A stretch of DNA of 64,000 bases from Bizionia paragorgiae (GTDB lineage: Bacteria > Bacteroidota > Bacteroidia > Flavobacteriales > Flavobacteriaceae), in NCBI RefSeq assembly GCF_900107625.1, contig NZ_FNQK01000001.1:1-64000 (forward strand), written 5' to 3'. Made by a program: the position numbers and the translations under genes. Under the pieces are notes generated by a model that worked only from the letters and a program-made list of their open reading frames with translations, ran no database searches and was not told where the DNA came from. Positions 1 to 9,316 of the stretch are shown here, in pieces (position 1 is the first letter of the stretch; every line of letters begins with the position of its first letter).

Positions 1-57
1 TCCACGGCTATTTTTTTTTACAAAAATCGTAATCTTATTTCAATTCACACACAACTT

Positions 58-588
58 TTGAGATTGATCCCTTTTATTACTGCGGCTACTAAAAAGAAAT
101 CTCAACCTATTCCAAACCTTCTTGAACATTACAAACTACAAGTCACTAAACTCAAGGAGAGAGATCTACAAATTAAAGACGAGGAGAACCAGAACCTTAT
201 GGCTTCTAAAAAACACTCTAAAGTCATTAAAGAGGCCTTTATAAAAGCATGCTTGCAGTTGGACGCCTCTATTTTTGAACCTCTTATTAAGGAAGATCAA
301 TACTTCCAAGATTTGGACAAATATAGATTCTTACAATCGCTAAAGGATGAATTTGACACTTGGAAAATACAAGGTTTCACCAAAACAACACTAATAAACG
401 GACACTGTCAAGGTTGTCATTGCGGAGACCTAGTTTATCAGTTTTATACTAACTCTCTAACACCTGCGTTTGCATATAGAATACACGAAAATAACGGGGA
501 AATTAAAGATATCTTTATGTGTAATTTGAGTAGCGGCATGAAAACCATTGAAATGGCCCTGTTAATGAAATATGATTTTTGGAGGTAA
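58..588 (+). CDS. Unrecognised Cys/His-rich hypothetical protein (start uncertain)
   Basis: I do not recognise this family. The frame is open back to the window edge, so the first 47 residues are uncertain: TTG at 58 is the earliest start in reach, ATG at 199 (residue 48) gives a 129-residue protein, and a start outside the window is possible. Residues 20-47 are charged and helix-like. The conspicuous feature is a cluster HCQGCHCG near residues 117-124 with three Cys and two His, plus a further Cys near residue 156, which could bind a metal. There is no signal peptide or membrane segment. It stands alone upstream of tRNA-Lys with no informative partner. Function unknown. Confidence 0.5.
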   Translation: MRLIPFITAATKKKSQPIPNLLEHYKLQVTKLKERDLQIKDEENQNLMASKKHSKVIKEAFIKACLQLDASIFEPLIKEDQYFQDLDKYRFLQSLKDEFDTWKIQGFTKTTLINGHCQGCHCGDLVYQFYTNSLTPAFAYRIHENNGEIKDIFMCNLSSGMKTIEMALLMKYDFWR

Positions 589-947
589 AAACACTTAGTT
601 TTTAATACATAGGGGGTTTTTAATTCCTTTTCGGCACTGCTAAGGAATAGTTTATAGGTTTTTTGCTCTTATAATTAATAAATAAACCCAAAACCCTTCT
701 ATTAAAGCTAGATTTGGTTAACCACTTTACGGTTAATCGGGCTCCCCCCCCCTATTTATAACCTCATAGTAGCAATAAAACACATTGACCACATCAAACC
801 TTAAGTTTTTTATAATCGTAAAACATTGTTTTTAGGGAAGTTATATTTTTTTTCAATATTTATATTATTTTAGTCTTTTTTTATTGAGAAAAGGTGTTAT
901 ATTTGCACCCTCAATAGCGCAAGTTATTGTAAGTATTAAAAAATAAT
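589..947. other. Intergenic gap with poly-C run
   Basis: No gene is visible in this 359-base gap. It contains a run of nine C residues at about 744-752 in otherwise AT-rich DNA. A TATATTTG sequence at 898-905 matches the Bacteroidota -7 consensus TAnnTTTG and could drive the tRNA gene, but I found no TTG at the expected -33 distance. Confidence 0.4.
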
Positions 948-1020
948 GACCTGGTAGCTCAGTTGGTAGAGCATCTCCCTTTTAAGGAGAGGGTCCTGGG
1001 TTCGAGCCCCAGCCCGGTCA
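948..1020 (+). tRNA. tRNA-Lys (anticodon TTT)
   Basis: This 73-base gene folds as a cloverleaf. The D arm is GCTC/GAGC (957-960 and 969-972). The anticodon stem TCTCC/GGAGA encloses the seven-base loop CTTTTAA, giving anticodon TTT. The T arm is CTGGG-TTCGAGC-CCCAG (996-1012). The acceptor strands GACCTGG and CCCGGTC pair except for a T952/C1015 mismatch at the fifth position; A1020 is the discriminator. CCA is not encoded. A terminator follows directly, so it is probably a single-gene transcript. Confidence 0.95.
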
Positions 1021-1022
1021 CT

Positions 1023-1054
1023 AAAAAAGTTAAGCATCGCTTAACTTTTTTTTT
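1023..1054 (+). terminator. Rho-independent terminator after tRNA-Lys
   Basis: The stem AGTTAAGC/GCTTAACT with a short ATC loop is followed by a run of nine T residues three bases past the tRNA end. Confidence 0.85.
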
Positions 1055-1130
1055 GCTCTAAACTGAACTGCTCCACTTTTCAATTTTTCACAGGTTATTT
1101 CAAATTATAAAATAATTAGAAATAATAGTG

Positions 1131-1166
1131 TTGAATTAATTTTGTTTAACTATTTTAGCTAAACAA
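1131..1166 (+). promoter_or_regulatory. Putative promoter and operator of the carotenoid operon
   Basis: TTG at 1131-1133 lies 17 bases before TATTTTAG at 1151-1158, which matches TAnnTTTG at all but one fixed position. An inverted repeat TTGTTTA (1142-1148) and TAAACAA (1160-1166), with 11 bases between, straddles the -7 element and reaches the ATG. This is the layout expected of a MerR-family operator and suggests repression by the adjacent regulator. A start site here would leave almost no 5' leader. The elements are seen; their function is inferred. Confidence 0.5.
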
Positions 1167-2101
1167 TGAACAATATAAAAACTCAGTTTAGTATTAAAGA
1201 TTTAGAAAATCTGTCGGGTATTAAAGCGCATACCATAAGAATTTGGGAAAAGCGCTACAATTTATTTGAGCCCAAACGAACGGACACTAATATTAGGTAC
1301 TACGATTTAAAAAATCTTCAAAAAGTACTTAACATATCCTATTTAAATAGAAATGGGTTAAAAGTCTCTAAAATCGCAGATTTAAACTCCACTGAAATAT
1401 CACATTTAGTTAAAGAGTTTGCTTTAAACAAAGATAACAACAGTTACTGTATCGATCAATTTAAACTAGCCATGCTAAATTTTGATCAGCAGTTATTTAA
1501 CGCCGTCTATTCGGAGTTAACTAAAGAACACGATTTTGATTTCATTTTTTTAGAAGTCTTTTTCCCTTTGCTTAATGATATTGGATTTTTATGGCAAACC
1601 GATTCTATAACTCCAGCACACGAACATTTTGTAGTAGAACTTATCAAACAAAAACTACTACTAAGTACATCTGAGCAATCTCAATCAACTGTTAGTGATA
1701 ACTATAAAACAACCTACGTTTTATTTTTACCTGAAAACGAAATTCACGAACTGGGTTTACTATATATCAATTATAAATTAGCCGAAAAAGGGTGTCATCA
1801 TATCTATTTAGGACAAAGCGTACCTCTTCAAAGTTTAGAACACCTCTTAACGCATTTTAATAAAATCACTTTTATAACCTCTTTAACCGTGATGCCAGAA
1901 AAACCACAAATTGAAGCGTATTTAAAAACCTTTAATGACACCTTATTACACGGTAAAAACAACAATCTCATAGCATTTGGTTATTTAACCCAATCTATTG
2001 AAAGCAGTAACTTAGCTAAAAACATCACTTTATATGATTCTACCAAAGACGCTGTTAACTCTTTAATTCCACTCTTGGAAACCGCTACTACTCATGACTA
2101 A
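1166..2101 (+). CDS. MerR-family regulator with CarH-like cobalamin-binding domain
   Basis: Residues 8-75 form a MerR-type winged helix-turn-helix; residues 95-310 form the helical-bundle plus Rossmann B12-binding module of CarH/LitR light-dependent repressors. The family signatures are visible: W143-x9-E153-H154 in the helical cap, then E192-x-H194-x2-G197-x41-S239, where H194 would be the lower axial cobalt ligand. The usual SxL is SLT here and the final GG is FG (271-272). Family knowledge: adenosylcobalamin-bound CarH represses carotenoid genes in the dark and light breaks the tetramer. It is the first gene of the crt operon and overlaps crtI by 8 bases, so it is probably autoregulated. 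Light sensing is inferred, not shown. Confidence 0.85.
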   Translation: MNNIKTQFSIKDLENLSGIKAHTIRIWEKRYNLFEPKRTDTNIRYYDLKNLQKVLNISYLNRNGLKVSKIADLNSTEISHLVKEFALNKDNNSYCIDQFKLAMLNFDQQLFNAVYSELTKEHDFDFIFLEVFFPLLNDIGFLWQTDSITPAHEHFVVELIKQKLLLSTSEQSQSTVSDNYKTTYVLFLPENEIHELGLLYINYKLAEKGCHHIYLGQSVPLQSLEHLLTHFNKITFITSLTVMPEKPQIEAYLKTFNDTLLHGKNNNLIAFGYLTQSIESSNLAKNITLYDSTKDAVNSLIPLLETATTHD

Positions 2102-3560
2102 AAATATATCAATAATAGGTTCTGGATTTGCTGCATTATCTGCCGCTTGCTATTTGGCAAAAAGCGGACATCAGGTTAATATTTTCGAAAAAAACAAAAC
2201 GATTGGTGGTCGCGCTAGACAACTAAAAAAAGAAGGGTTTACTTTCGATATTGGTCCGACATGGTATTGGATGCCTGACGTATTTGAGCGTTTTTTTGCT
2301 GATTTTGATACCACACCAGGGGCTTTTTATACTTTAGATAAACTCAACCCCGCTTATAGTGTCTATTTTGGTAAGGACGATTTTATTACCATAGAAGACA
2401 CCTTAGAAAAGATTTATAAAGCTTTTGAGACTGAAGAACCTGGTAGCTCTATTAAACTACAGGAGTTTATAGCTAATGCTCAAGATAATTATAATGTTGC
2501 TATAAAAGACCTCGTTTATAGACCTGGAGTTTCACCTTTAGAATTAGTTACGCCAGTTACTATAAAAAAGATCAATCAGTTTTTTAGCACGATAAAAAAA
2601 GACGTTAGAAAAGAATTTAAAAACAATCGATTAGCGATGATTTTAGAGTTTCCTGTTTTATTTCTTGGTGCTAAACCTAGTAACACCCCATCCTTTTATA
2701 GTTTTATGAATTATGCTGATTTTGGGATTGGCACCTTTCATCCTAAAAAAGGAATGTATCAAGTTATATTAGCCTTAGAAACCTTAGCAAAATCTCTAGG
2801 GGTTACCATTGAAACCGAAAAAGCCATAGAAAAGATTGTTATAAACAAGGGTAAAGCAGAAGCTATTATTGCCAACGGAATCACTTACCCCTCCGATATT
2901 GTTTTAAGTGGTGCCGATTACCATCACACAGAAACCTTATTAGACGAAAAACACCGTCAATATTCAGAATCGTATTGGGAGAGTAAAACTTTTGCGCCCT
3001 CATCACTACTCTTTTATATCGGGTTTGATAAAAAAATAAAAAATGTAAATCATCATACTCTATTTTTTGATGTGGATTTTGAAGTTCATGCTAAAGACAT
3101 ATACGACGAACCAAAATGGCCAGAAAACCCCTTATTTTATGCCAGTTTCCCTAGTATAACCGATGAGAGTGCAGCCCCTTCAGGGAAAGAAGCTGGAATA
3201 TTTTTAATCCCAATAGCTCCTGGATTGGAAGACAATGATGACTTAAGAGCAGCTTATTTTGATAAAATTATAACGAGATTCGAGAAATTAACTTCACAAA
3301 ATATCCGAGAATCCATTATCTTTAAAGAGTCCTTTTGTGTAAAAGACTTTATAAGCGATTATAATTCTTATAAAGGAAACGCTTATGGAATGGCGAATAC
3401 CTTATTACAAACTGCTTTTTTAAGACCTAATTTAAAAAGTAAAAAAATAAGCAATCTCTATTTCACAGGACAGCTAACCGTACCAGGACCAGGCGTACCA
3501 CCAGCCTTAATATCCGGAAAGTTAGTTGCTGATTTAATTAACAAACACCATAAAAATTAA
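2094..3560 (+). CDS. crtI: Phytoene desaturase CrtI
   Basis: This FAD enzyme introduces four double bonds into phytoene to give lycopene. The N-terminus carries the dinucleotide-binding loop GSGFAA (residues 9-14), an acidic residue ending beta-2 in IFEKN, and IGGRAR (37-42). Near the C-terminus is the carotene-desaturase signature with PGPGVPPALISGKL (about 464-477). Its length of 488 residues is normal for bacterial CrtI. The ATG overlaps the end of the regulator gene, and its stop shares one base with the crtB ATG, so translational coupling within the operon is likely. Confidence 0.96.
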   Translation: MTKNISIIGSGFAALSAACYLAKSGHQVNIFEKNKTIGGRARQLKKEGFTFDIGPTWYWMPDVFERFFADFDTTPGAFYTLDKLNPAYSVYFGKDDFITIEDTLEKIYKAFETEEPGSSIKLQEFIANAQDNYNVAIKDLVYRPGVSPLELVTPVTIKKINQFFSTIKKDVRKEFKNNRLAMILEFPVLFLGAKPSNTPSFYSFMNYADFGIGTFHPKKGMYQVILALETLAKSLGVTIETEKAIEKIVINKGKAEAIIANGITYPSDIVLSGADYHHTETLLDEKHRQYSESYWESKTFAPSSLLFYIGFDKKIKNVNHHTLFFDVDFEVHAKDIYDEPKWPENPLFYASFPSITDESAAPSGKEAGIFLIPIAPGLEDNDDLRAAYFDKIITRFEKLTSQNIRESIIFKESFCVKDFISDYNSYKGNAYGMANTLLQTAFLRPNLKSKKISNLYFTGQLTVPGPGVPPALISGKLVADLINKHHKN

Positions 3561-4399
3561 TGAAAGCTTTATTCGATTCGGTTTCATACAGTTGTAGCAA
3601 GCTCGTTACACAATCTTATAGCACATCATTTTCTATGGCTACCAAAATGCTATCTCACACGATACGACAAGATATTTATAATATTTATGGTTTTGTACGC
3701 TTTGCAGATGAGATAGTCGATTCCTTTTACGATTACAATAAAAAAGAATTGTTTTCAAATTTCGAAAAGGAGTTAGAGTATGCATTACATCATAAAATAA
3801 GTTTAAATCCCATACTCAATGCGTTTCAGCACACCTATCACAAGTATCAAATAGAGAAACATATGGTAGACTCCTTTATGGAAAGCATGAGATTGGACCT
3901 ACATAAGTCTAAATACCTAACCGAAAGTGAATTTAAAAACTATATTTACGGTTCGGCAGATGTTGTTGGCCTTATGTGTTTAAAGGTTTTTGTTAAAGGA
4001 GATAATGAGAAGTACGACAACTTAAAAAGTGGCGCCATGTCTTTAGGCTCTGCCTTTCAAAAAGTTAATTTTTTAAGGGATTTAAAAGCTGATTTTCATG
4101 ATTTAGAACGGTCTTATTTTCCAAATACGGATTTAAACAATTTAGACGAAAGGGCAAAGAAACTCATTATTCAAGATATAGAACACGATTTTAAATTGGG
4201 ACTAGAGGGTATTAAACAGCTACCAATAGAAGCTAAGTTTGGTGTTTTTATGGCTTATAGATATTACAATCAGTTGCTAAAAAAATTAAAGAAAACGCCA
4301 GCTTTAGAGATTAAAAACACCCGTATTCGCGTACCGAATTATAAAAAAATTGAGCTTCTCACAAGAAGCTACGTAAAATATCAACTTAAACTATTATAA
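3560..4399 (+). CDS. crtB: Phytoene synthase CrtB
   Basis: It condenses two geranylgeranyl diphosphates into phytoene, the first committed step of C40 carotenoids. It is a squalene/phytoene synthase-type all-helical protein with both Asp-rich Mg-diphosphate motifs: D50-E-I-V-D54 and D174-L-K-A-D178 within NFLRDLKADFHD. At 279 residues it is normal for the short Flavobacteriaceae form. It overlaps its neighbours by one base at each end (TAATG arrangement). Confidence 0.96.
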   Translation: MKALFDSVSYSCSKLVTQSYSTSFSMATKMLSHTIRQDIYNIYGFVRFADEIVDSFYDYNKKELFSNFEKELEYALHHKISLNPILNAFQHTYHKYQIEKHMVDSFMESMRLDLHKSKYLTESEFKNYIYGSADVVGLMCLKVFVKGDNEKYDNLKSGAMSLGSAFQKVNFLRDLKADFHDLERSYFPNTDLNNLDERAKKLIIQDIEHDFKLGLEGIKQLPIEAKFGVFMAYRYYNQLLKKLKKTPALEIKNTRIRVPNYKKIELLTRSYVKYQLKLL

Positions 4400-4848
4400 T
4401 GCAAATACTATATTGGACACTTATTTTTCTAGGCACATTTAGTATCATGGAATTTAATGCTTGGTTTACTCATAAATATATAATGCACGGTTTCCTTTGG
4501 AATTTGCATAAAGACCATCATAAAAAAGACCATAATAGCTGGTTTGAACGTAACGATGCCTTTTTTATTTTTTATGCTGTGATTAGCATGACTTGTTTCT
4601 ATTTATGGAGTTATGAAGGCCTGTGGTATTGTCTTCCGATAGGATTGGGTATTATGGCCTACGGCGCGGCCTATTTTTTAGTACACGACATTTTTATTCA
4701 CCAACGCTTTAAAATTTTTAGAAACGCAAACAATTGGTACGCAAAGGGTGTTAGACGTGCACATAAAATGCATCATAAACACTTAGGAAAGGAAGATGGC
4801 GAATGCTTTGGAATGCTTGTCGTTCCATTCAAGTATTTTAAACGCTAA
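4399..4848 (+). CDS. crtZ: Beta-carotene 3-hydroxylase CrtZ
   Basis: This is a di-iron membrane hydroxylase of the fatty-acid hydroxylase superfamily that converts beta-carotene through cryptoxanthin to zeaxanthin. All histidine boxes are present: H25-x4-H30, H37-x2-HH (40-41), H96-x4-H101 and H122-x2-HH (125-126). Hydrophobic segments near residues 3-20, 55-72 and 76-97 anchor it in the inner membrane. The length of 149 residues is normal. It sits between crtB (one-base overlap) and crtY (14-base gap). Confidence 0.95.
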   Translation: MQILYWTLIFLGTFSIMEFNAWFTHKYIMHGFLWNLHKDHHKKDHNSWFERNDAFFIFYAVISMTCFYLWSYEGLWYCLPIGLGIMAYGAAYFLVHDIFIHQRFKIFRNANNWYAKGVRRAHKMHHKHLGKEDGECFGMLVVPFKYFKR

Positions 4849-4862
4849 CCTGCATTACAATT

Positions 4863-6005
4863 ATGGTTAATAACCACTTCGATTATATTATTATCGGTAA
4901 TGGTTTGGCCGGTTTTCAACTGGCTATCGCCCTTTCAAAAGATCCTTATTTTAAAAATAAGCACATTGCTTTGATAGATAAAGATCCTAAATTAACAAAC
5001 GATAAAACATGGTGCTACTGGGAAAAAGGTTCTGGGAAGTGGGATCACCTCATTACTCAATCTTGGCAAACCGCGTATTTCTATTCTTCTAAAAAAGCGA
5101 TAAACCTTGACTTAAAACCTTATACCTATAAGATGTTAGAAGCTATTCATTTTTATGATGAAGCTAAACGCATCCTATCAAAAAACAAAAACATTACCTG
5201 TATTGTAGAGGCCGTAATTTCGGTAGAGGCACACACTGAAGTTATAGTCAACACGACAGAAACTACGTATACGGCAACCCATGTGTTTGATAGTAGGATT
5301 ACTCCTGAGTTTAATGACAAGAAGGAGGCATTTATTACTATTGCTCAACATTTTAAAGGTTGGACTATAGAAACAGATACCCCTGTTTTTGATACCAATG
5401 CGTTTACGATGATGGATTATAGGATAACACATAATAATCAAACCACCTTTACTTATGTATTACCTATAACACCAAAAAAAGCACTTATAGAATTCACTTA
5501 TTTTACAAAAGAACTTGTAAAAGACGACGTTTACGATACGTTTCTAAAACGCTATATCTCAGAAATTTTAAAAATTGAGAACTATACAATTACTGGAGTT
5601 GAAAGAGGTGTAATACCAATGACCACCTTTCCTTTTAACTCCTACTCCACTCCAAAAATTACAAAAATTGGTACTGCAGGTGGATGGGTAAAAGGGTCTA
5701 CCGGGTACTCTTTTAAACATACTGAAAAGAAAGTAGAACAGCTTTTGGTAAATTTAAAAGCTAACAAAAGCCCTTCAGTCGGTTTTTTTAAAAAGAAATA
5801 CGGTTTTTACGATAAAGTATTCCTTAAAGTACTTTTAGACCATAACACTATGGGAGAATGGATTTTTGAACAATTTTATACAAAGAACCCTGTACAAACT
5901 ATGTTTAAATTTTTAGATGAAGAATCTAATTTTAAAGACGAGTTTAAGGTGATGAAATCACTGTTTTCACTGGCTTTTATAAAGGCTTTTTTCAAGACCT
6001 TATAA
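4863..6005 (+). CDS. crtY: Lycopene beta-cyclase CrtY
   Basis: It cyclises both ends of lycopene to beta-carotene. The N-terminus has the dinucleotide-binding motif IIIGNGLAG (9-17), followed by the cyclase-type NDKTWCYWEK segment near residue 46. An interior motif GTAGGWVKGSTGYSF (about 271-285) matches the conserved region of CrtY/CrtL enzymes. The 380-residue length fits. It is the last gene of the crt operon and its 3' end overlaps the convergent thioredoxin gene by six bases, with no terminator hairpin between them. Confidence 0.93.
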   Translation: MVNNHFDYIIIGNGLAGFQLAIALSKDPYFKNKHIALIDKDPKLTNDKTWCYWEKGSGKWDHLITQSWQTAYFYSSKKAINLDLKPYTYKMLEAIHFYDEAKRILSKNKNITCIVEAVISVEAHTEVIVNTTETTYTATHVFDSRITPEFNDKKEAFITIAQHFKGWTIETDTPVFDTNAFTMMDYRITHNNQTTFTYVLPITPKKALIEFTYFTKELVKDDVYDTFLKRYISEILKIENYTITGVERGVIPMTTFPFNSYSTPKITKIGTAGGWVKGSTGYSFKHTEKKVEQLLVNLKANKSPSVGFFKKKYGFYDKVFLKVLLDHNTMGEWIFEQFYTKNPVQTMFKFLDEESNFKDEFKVMKSLFSLAFIKAFFKTL

Positions 6006-6563
6006 ACCCAATAACTCATCTATCTTTTCTCGAACTTTAGTACTGTTCCAATTAGCAGCTCCCGATTCATCAATTACAATTTTTCCATGTTTATCGATTA
6101 AATAGGATTGAGGAATACTACGAACATCAAAGCTTTTAGGACTCTTACTTAAAGCTGAGTAAACAGGGAAGCTATACGCCTTGTTTTTTAGAAATTTAGA
6201 AATGACTGCAGGCTCTTCGTTCGAGACCAATACAAATTCTATTTTATCTTTATAATCATCATATAGTGCTTGAATTGAAGGCATTTCAGCAATGCACGGC
6301 GGACACCAGGTGGCCCATAAATTAACAAAAACAACTTTATTTTTGGTCGTCTTAAAATCGAAAGCTTCTCCATCCAATCCCTGTAAACTCCAATTATAAC
6401 TACTTAAAGGCTCTGAATTGTTAGCAGATTTAATACTAGGTCCGATTAAAGCGATACCTTTATTTAATACGAGTTGTATTTGTTTTCGTGATTGCGGAAC
6501 AATTAGCGCAATAATAATCACTAGGTATACTATATTTTTAATAGAGAATAATTCTTTTTTCAT
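6000..6563 (-). CDS. TlpA-like membrane-anchored thioredoxin
   Basis: A probable periplasmic thiol-disulfide reductant. Residues 10-24 form a single N-terminal membrane anchor, and a thioredoxin fold occupies about 55-187. The active site is WCPPC with C87 and C90, and a cis-proline segment SIPQSYLID lies near residue 150. This is the TlpA/ResA/DsbE layout; such proteins reduce apocytochrome c or other envelope cysteines. No cytochrome maturation gene is nearby, so the target is unknown. It stands alone, convergent with crtY. Confidence 0.88.
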   Translation of the reverse strand: MKKELFSIKNIVYLVIIIALIVPQSRKQIQLVLNKGIALIGPSIKSANNSEPLSSYNWSLQGLDGEAFDFKTTKNKVVFVNLWATWCPPCIAEMPSIQALYDDYKDKIEFVLVSNEEPAVISKFLKNKAYSFPVYSALSKSPKSFDVRSIPQSYLIDKHGKIVIDESGAANWNSTKVREKIDELLGL

Positions 6564-6633
6564 GATGTTTATTAATTACGATTGAAAAGTACGTGTCTTA
6601 AACAGATAATATTATCCCATTAAAAACCATTAC

Positions 6634-6669
6634 ATATAAAAAAACTCCTGAAAATGATTCAGGAGTTTT
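6634..6669 (-). terminator. Terminator downstream of aconitase
   Basis: A perfect 12-base-pair stem (AAAACTCCTGAA at 6641-6652 with TTCAGGAGTTTT at 6658-6669) around a five-base loop is followed, on the minus strand, by a T tract. It lies 24 bases beyond the aconitase stop. Confidence 0.9.
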
Positions 6670-6692
6670 AAAATTATAAAGATCTTAATACA

Positions 6693-8957
6693 TTAAGATG
6701 CATTTTCCTTTTTTATTAAGTTTAAAGCAGAACCTTCATTATACCAGTCAATTTGTGCTTGGTTATAAGTATGATTCACTTTAATGGTGTCTTTACTTCC
6801 ATCGGCGTGAACAAGCTCGATAGTTAATTGCTTGTCTGGAGCAAATTCATTTAAATCTAAGAAGTTAATTGTATCGTCTTCTTGGATTAAATCGTAATCA
6901 GCTTCATTGGCAAAAGTTAAACCTAACATCCCTTGTTTCTTAAGGTTTGTTTCGTGGATTCTAGCAAAAGACTTAACAATTACAGCAGCAACACCTAAGT
7001 GTCTTGGCTCCATTGCAGCGTGCTCTCTAGAAGATCCCTCACCGTAGTTATGATCTCCAACCACTATCGTTTTAATACCTGCTGCTTTATATTCTCTAGC
7101 TACATCTGGAACTCCAGCATACTCACCAGTTAATTGATTTTTAACAAAGTTTGTTTTCTTACCAAACGCATTAACAGCACCAATTAACATATTGTTAGAG
7201 ATATTATCTAAATGCCCTCTGTAACGTAACCACGGTCCAGCCATAGAAATATGGTCGGTAGTACATTTTCCGAAAGCTTTGATTAATAGTTTAGCTCCTT
7301 TGATTTCGTTTCCGATTGGCTCAAATGGAGTTAATAATTGTAAACGCTCTGATGTCGGACTTACAACGATTTCAACTTTACTACCATCTTTAACAGGCTC
7401 TACATATCCATTTTCTTTAACATCAAATCCTAATGGCGGTAACTCTAAACCTTTTGGTTCATCTAATTTTACTTCTTCACCATTTTCGTTAAGCAACGTA
7501 TCATTCATTGGATCGAAATCTAAACGCCCTGAAATTGCAATAGCAGCAACCATTTCTGGTGATCCTACGAAAGCATGTGTATTAGGGTTTCCATCGGCAC
7601 GTTTAGAGAAGTTTCTATTAAACGAGTGAACGATTGTGTTTTTTTCATCTCCTTTTCTATCACTTCTCTCCCATTGTCCAATACAAGGTCCGCAAGCGTT
7701 TGTAAATATTGTAGCATCTAAATCTTCAAATACTTTTAAGATACCATCTCTTTCAGCAGTAAATCGGATTTGCTCTGATCCTGGGTTAATTCCGAAATCT
7801 GATTTTGACTTAATATTTTTATCTACGGCTTGTTTAGCAATAGAGGCAGCACGTGTTAAATCTTCGTAAGAAGAGTTTGTACATGAACCGATTAATCCCC
7901 AATCCACTTTTAATGGCCATCCATTTTCTTTAGCTTTAGCACCTAATTCTCCAACTGGAGTTGCTAAATCTGGAGTAAATGGTCCGTTTAAATGCGGACG
8001 TAAAGTATCTAAATCGATTTCGATAACCTGATCGAAATATTTTTCTGGGTTTTCGTATACTTCAGCATCACCTGTTAAGTATTCTCTTACTTTATTAGCT
8101 TCGTCTGCAACATCATTTCTATCTGTAGCACGTAGGTAACGCTCCATAGAATCATCATAACCAAAAGTTGAAGTTGTTGCTCCAATTTCAGCTCCCATAT
8201 TACAGATTGTTCCTTTACCTGTACACGATAAGTTTGTAGCACCTTCACCAAAATATTCAACGATTGCACCAGTACCACCTTTTACAGTAAGGATTCCTGC
8301 AACTTTAAGAATAACATCTTTAGCCGATGTCCATCCATTTAATTTTCCTGTTAATTTAACACCAATAAGTTTTGGGAATTTTAACTCCCAAGCCATACCA
8401 GCCATAACATCTACAGCATCTGCTCCACCAACACCAATAGCTACCATTCCTAATCCACCTGCATTTACAGTGTGAGAATCGGTACCAATCATCATACCTC
8501 CTGGGAATGCATAGTTTTCTAATACCACTTGGTGAATGATCCCTGCTCCTGGTTTCCAGAATCCGATACCATATTTATTTGAAACTGATGCTAAGAAATC
8601 AAACACCTCGCTACTCACATCGTTAGCGCGTTTTAAATCTAATTCAGCACCTTGTTTAGCTTGAATTAAGTGATCACAGTGTACAGTTGTTGGAACTGCT
8701 ACTTGTGATTTTCCTGCTTGCATAAATTGCAATAATGCCATTTGTGCAGTTGCATCTTGACATGCAATACGATCCGGAGCAAAATCCACATAATCTTTAC
8801 CTCTAGTAAACGCTTTAGTCGCTTTACCATCCCAAAGGTGATTGTATAAAATTTTCTCAGAAAGTGTTAACGGTTTACCAACAACCTCACGAGCAGTATC
8901 TACGCGCTCAGCCATTTGACTATAAACCTTTTTTATCATATCAATATCGAATGCCAT
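6693..8957 (-). CDS. acn: Aconitate hydratase, mitochondrial type
   Basis: The TCA-cycle enzyme isomerising citrate to isocitrate through cis-aconitate, with a cytoplasmic [4Fe-4S] cluster. The three cluster ligands are visible: C359 in GSCTN and C422/C425 in ACGPC, almost the same numbering as mature mitochondrial aconitase. The C-terminal swivel domain carries [11 protein letters not shown]. At 754 residues it matches the mitochondrial-type family rather than the roughly 900-residue AcnA. The ATG at 8957 fits the family start. It is a single-gene unit with its own terminator and a candidate -7 element 41 bases upstream. Confidence 0.96.
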   Translation of the reverse strand: MAFDIDMIKKVYSQMAERVDTAREVVGKPLTLSEKILYNHLWDGKATKAFTRGKDYVDFAPDRIACQDATAQMALLQFMQAGKSQVAVPTTVHCDHLIQAKQGAELDLKRANDVSSEVFDFLASVSNKYGIGFWKPGAGIIHQVVLENYAFPGGMMIGTDSHTVNAGGLGMVAIGVGGADAVDVMAGMAWELKFPKLIGVKLTGKLNGWTSAKDVILKVAGILTVKGGTGAIVEYFGEGATNLSCTGKGTICNMGAEIGATTSTFGYDDSMERYLRATDRNDVADEANKVREYLTGDAEVYENPEKYFDQVIEIDLDTLRPHLNGPFTPDLATPVGELGAKAKENGWPLKVDWGLIGSCTNSSYEDLTRAASIAKQAVDKNIKSKSDFGINPGSEQIRFTAERDGILKVFEDLDATIFTNACGPCIGQWERSDRKGDEKNTIVHSFNRNFSKRADGNPNTHAFVGSPEMVAAIAISGRLDFDPMNDTLLNENGEEVKLDEPKGLELPPLGFDVKENGYVEPVKDGSKVEIVVSPTSERLQLLTPFEPIGNEIKGAKLLIKAFGKCTTDHISMAGPWLRYRGHLDNISNNMLIGAVNAFGKKTNFVKNQLTGEYAGVPDVAREYKAAGIKTIVVGDHNYGEGSSREHAAMEPRHLGVAAVIVKSFARIHETNLKKQGMLGLTFANEADYDLIQEDDTINFLDLNEFAPDKQLTIELVHADGSKDTIKVNHTYNQAQIDWYNEGSALNLIKKENAS

Positions 8958-8997
8958 ATAGTATAATTTTAATTATGTTATTTTTGTTTTCGTCTTG

Positions 8998-9005
8998 CAA
9001 ATTTA
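8998..9005 (-). promoter_or_regulatory. Candidate -7 element for aconitase
   Basis: On the minus strand this reads TAAATTTG, a full match to the Bacteroidota TAnnTTTG consensus, 41 bases before the acn ATG. No TTG is seen at the usual upstream distance, so only half of the promoter is supported. Confidence 0.45.
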
Positions 9006-9316
9006 CGAAAATTAAAAGTATTTGGAAAGTATTTAATAAAAAGCAAATAAACTTAAGGATAACTCAACTTTTATAAGGTTTTAGTGACTAAATATAACGA
9101 AAAACTAGAATTACGTTTAAAACAATTATAATTTAACAATTTAAGTGCGCTTTTAAGCCCTATTATTTATAAAGAATCATTTTAAACTAGAAGCTATTTT
9201 TCAGGTTATTAGGCTTTCGTAACGCATTGCCAACACGCCTAAACCAAATAAAACCAAAATATAATATATAGTATTTCTACTACATGTATTTGCATTAAGA
9301 CAGTGAAGTAAAACAA
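9006..9316. other. Gap between sanA and aconitase promoter
   Basis: AT-rich sequence with no ORF, hairpin terminator or repeat that I can support. A short open frame entering from 8864 has no family features. Confidence 0.4.

Noticed and set aside
881-905. Full promoter for tRNA-Lys from TTG at 884-886
   Set aside because: The distance to TATATTTG is only 11 bases, shorter than the 17-23 usual in Bacteroidota.
7279-7869. Two plus-strand open frames inside aconitase
   Set aside because: They are antisense shadows of a strongly conserved enzyme and have no family features.
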